Source: Hyphomicrobiales bacterium (GTDB taxonomy: Bacteria > Pseudomonadota > Alphaproteobacteria > Rhizobiales > JAKIUO01). From it: a stretch of DNA of 6,248 nt. This document shows positions 6,221 to 6,248 of this stretch, one piece after another; position 1 is the stretch's first letter; every line of letters starts with the position of its first letter. A model generated the notes under the pieces. The model was not told the DNA's origin. It ran no database searches and saw nothing but the letters and a program-made list of their open reading frames with translations. Location of the stretch: the NCBI GenBank assembly GCA_027069645.1, contig JALXEI010000184.1, positions 1-6,248 of the forward strand, written 5' to 3'. A program made the position numbers and the translations under genes.

Positions 6221-6248
6221 CATTTGCCCTTTTCTCTCTGTTTGGCTA

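Larger units (their letters stand above)
5941..6248. other. Region after hflX, without a host gene, occupied by an inverted-repeat element
   Basis: No recognisable protein is encoded here. Frames stay open on both strands over much of it (for example + from an ATG at 6025 to the window end, and - from 6158 into hflX), but neither translation resembles a family I know. Almost all of the stretch is the inverted-repeat element described separately, plus 9-12 bases of spacer after the hflX stop and about 26 bases of pyrimidine-rich flank (6223-6248) on the right. Confidence 0.6.

Noticed and set aside
6025..6248. + strand frame from ATG 6025, open to the window end, as a transposase remnant or partial gene
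   Set aside because: The ATG lies in a hairpin without a ribosome site, the frame runs across the right terminal repeat into flanking DNA, and no family resemblance is visible, so an open frame by chance is the simpler reading.

Overview
The window looks like the chromosome of an alphaproteobacterium with a moderate G+C content. Five genes lie on the + strand, in an order related to the conserved alphaproteobacterial ntrYX-trkA-hfq-hflX neighbourhood: the 3' half of ntrX, then trkA, trkH, hfq and hflX. The call rests on NtrX-type C-terminal residues (the ERSALHRKL recognition helix), an alphaproteobacterial-style Hfq (NLQDTFLNHIRK, VTWFDNFCVLLRRDG) and the gene order. I do not assign a genus.

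Layout. Positions 1-693 hold the end of the NtrX response regulator (half of the AAA+ domain and the Fis-type helix-turn-helix). Positions 694-985 are a 292-bp gap with several short repeats and a candidate promoter, suggesting that trkA can be transcribed on its own. Positions 986-2362 encode TrkA and 2425-3894 encode TrkH, the cytoplasmic gating subunit and the membrane channel subunit of one K+ uptake system, separated by 62 bp. Positions 3895-4242 form a leader before hfq with two promoter-like sites and an inverted repeat. Positions 4243-4494 encode Hfq, the RNA chaperone, and 4591-5940 encode HflX, the ribosome-associated GTPase.

Positions 5941-6248 contain no recognisable host gene. 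They hold a compact element of about 267 bp, bounded by 32-bp terminal inverted repeats (31 of 32 positions pair) and by a possible 3-bp target duplication (TCA). It is folded internally by a second long inverted repeat and carries a rho-independent-type terminator on the minus strand. It resembles a MITE or a deletion derivative of an insertion sequence that landed 9-12 bp after the hflX stop codon.

How the genes fit together: NtrX with NtrY (expected just upstream) is a nitrogen/redox two-component system, TrkA-TrkH is a K+ importer, and Hfq/HflX are post-transcriptional and translational stress factors. The points most worth a second look are the inverted-repeat element, the N-terminus of HflX (a conserved first strand is encoded upstream of the first ATG, in frame, without any ATG/GTG/TTG start), and the repeats in front of trkA and hfq. 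I see no sign of a wholly new multi-gene system.
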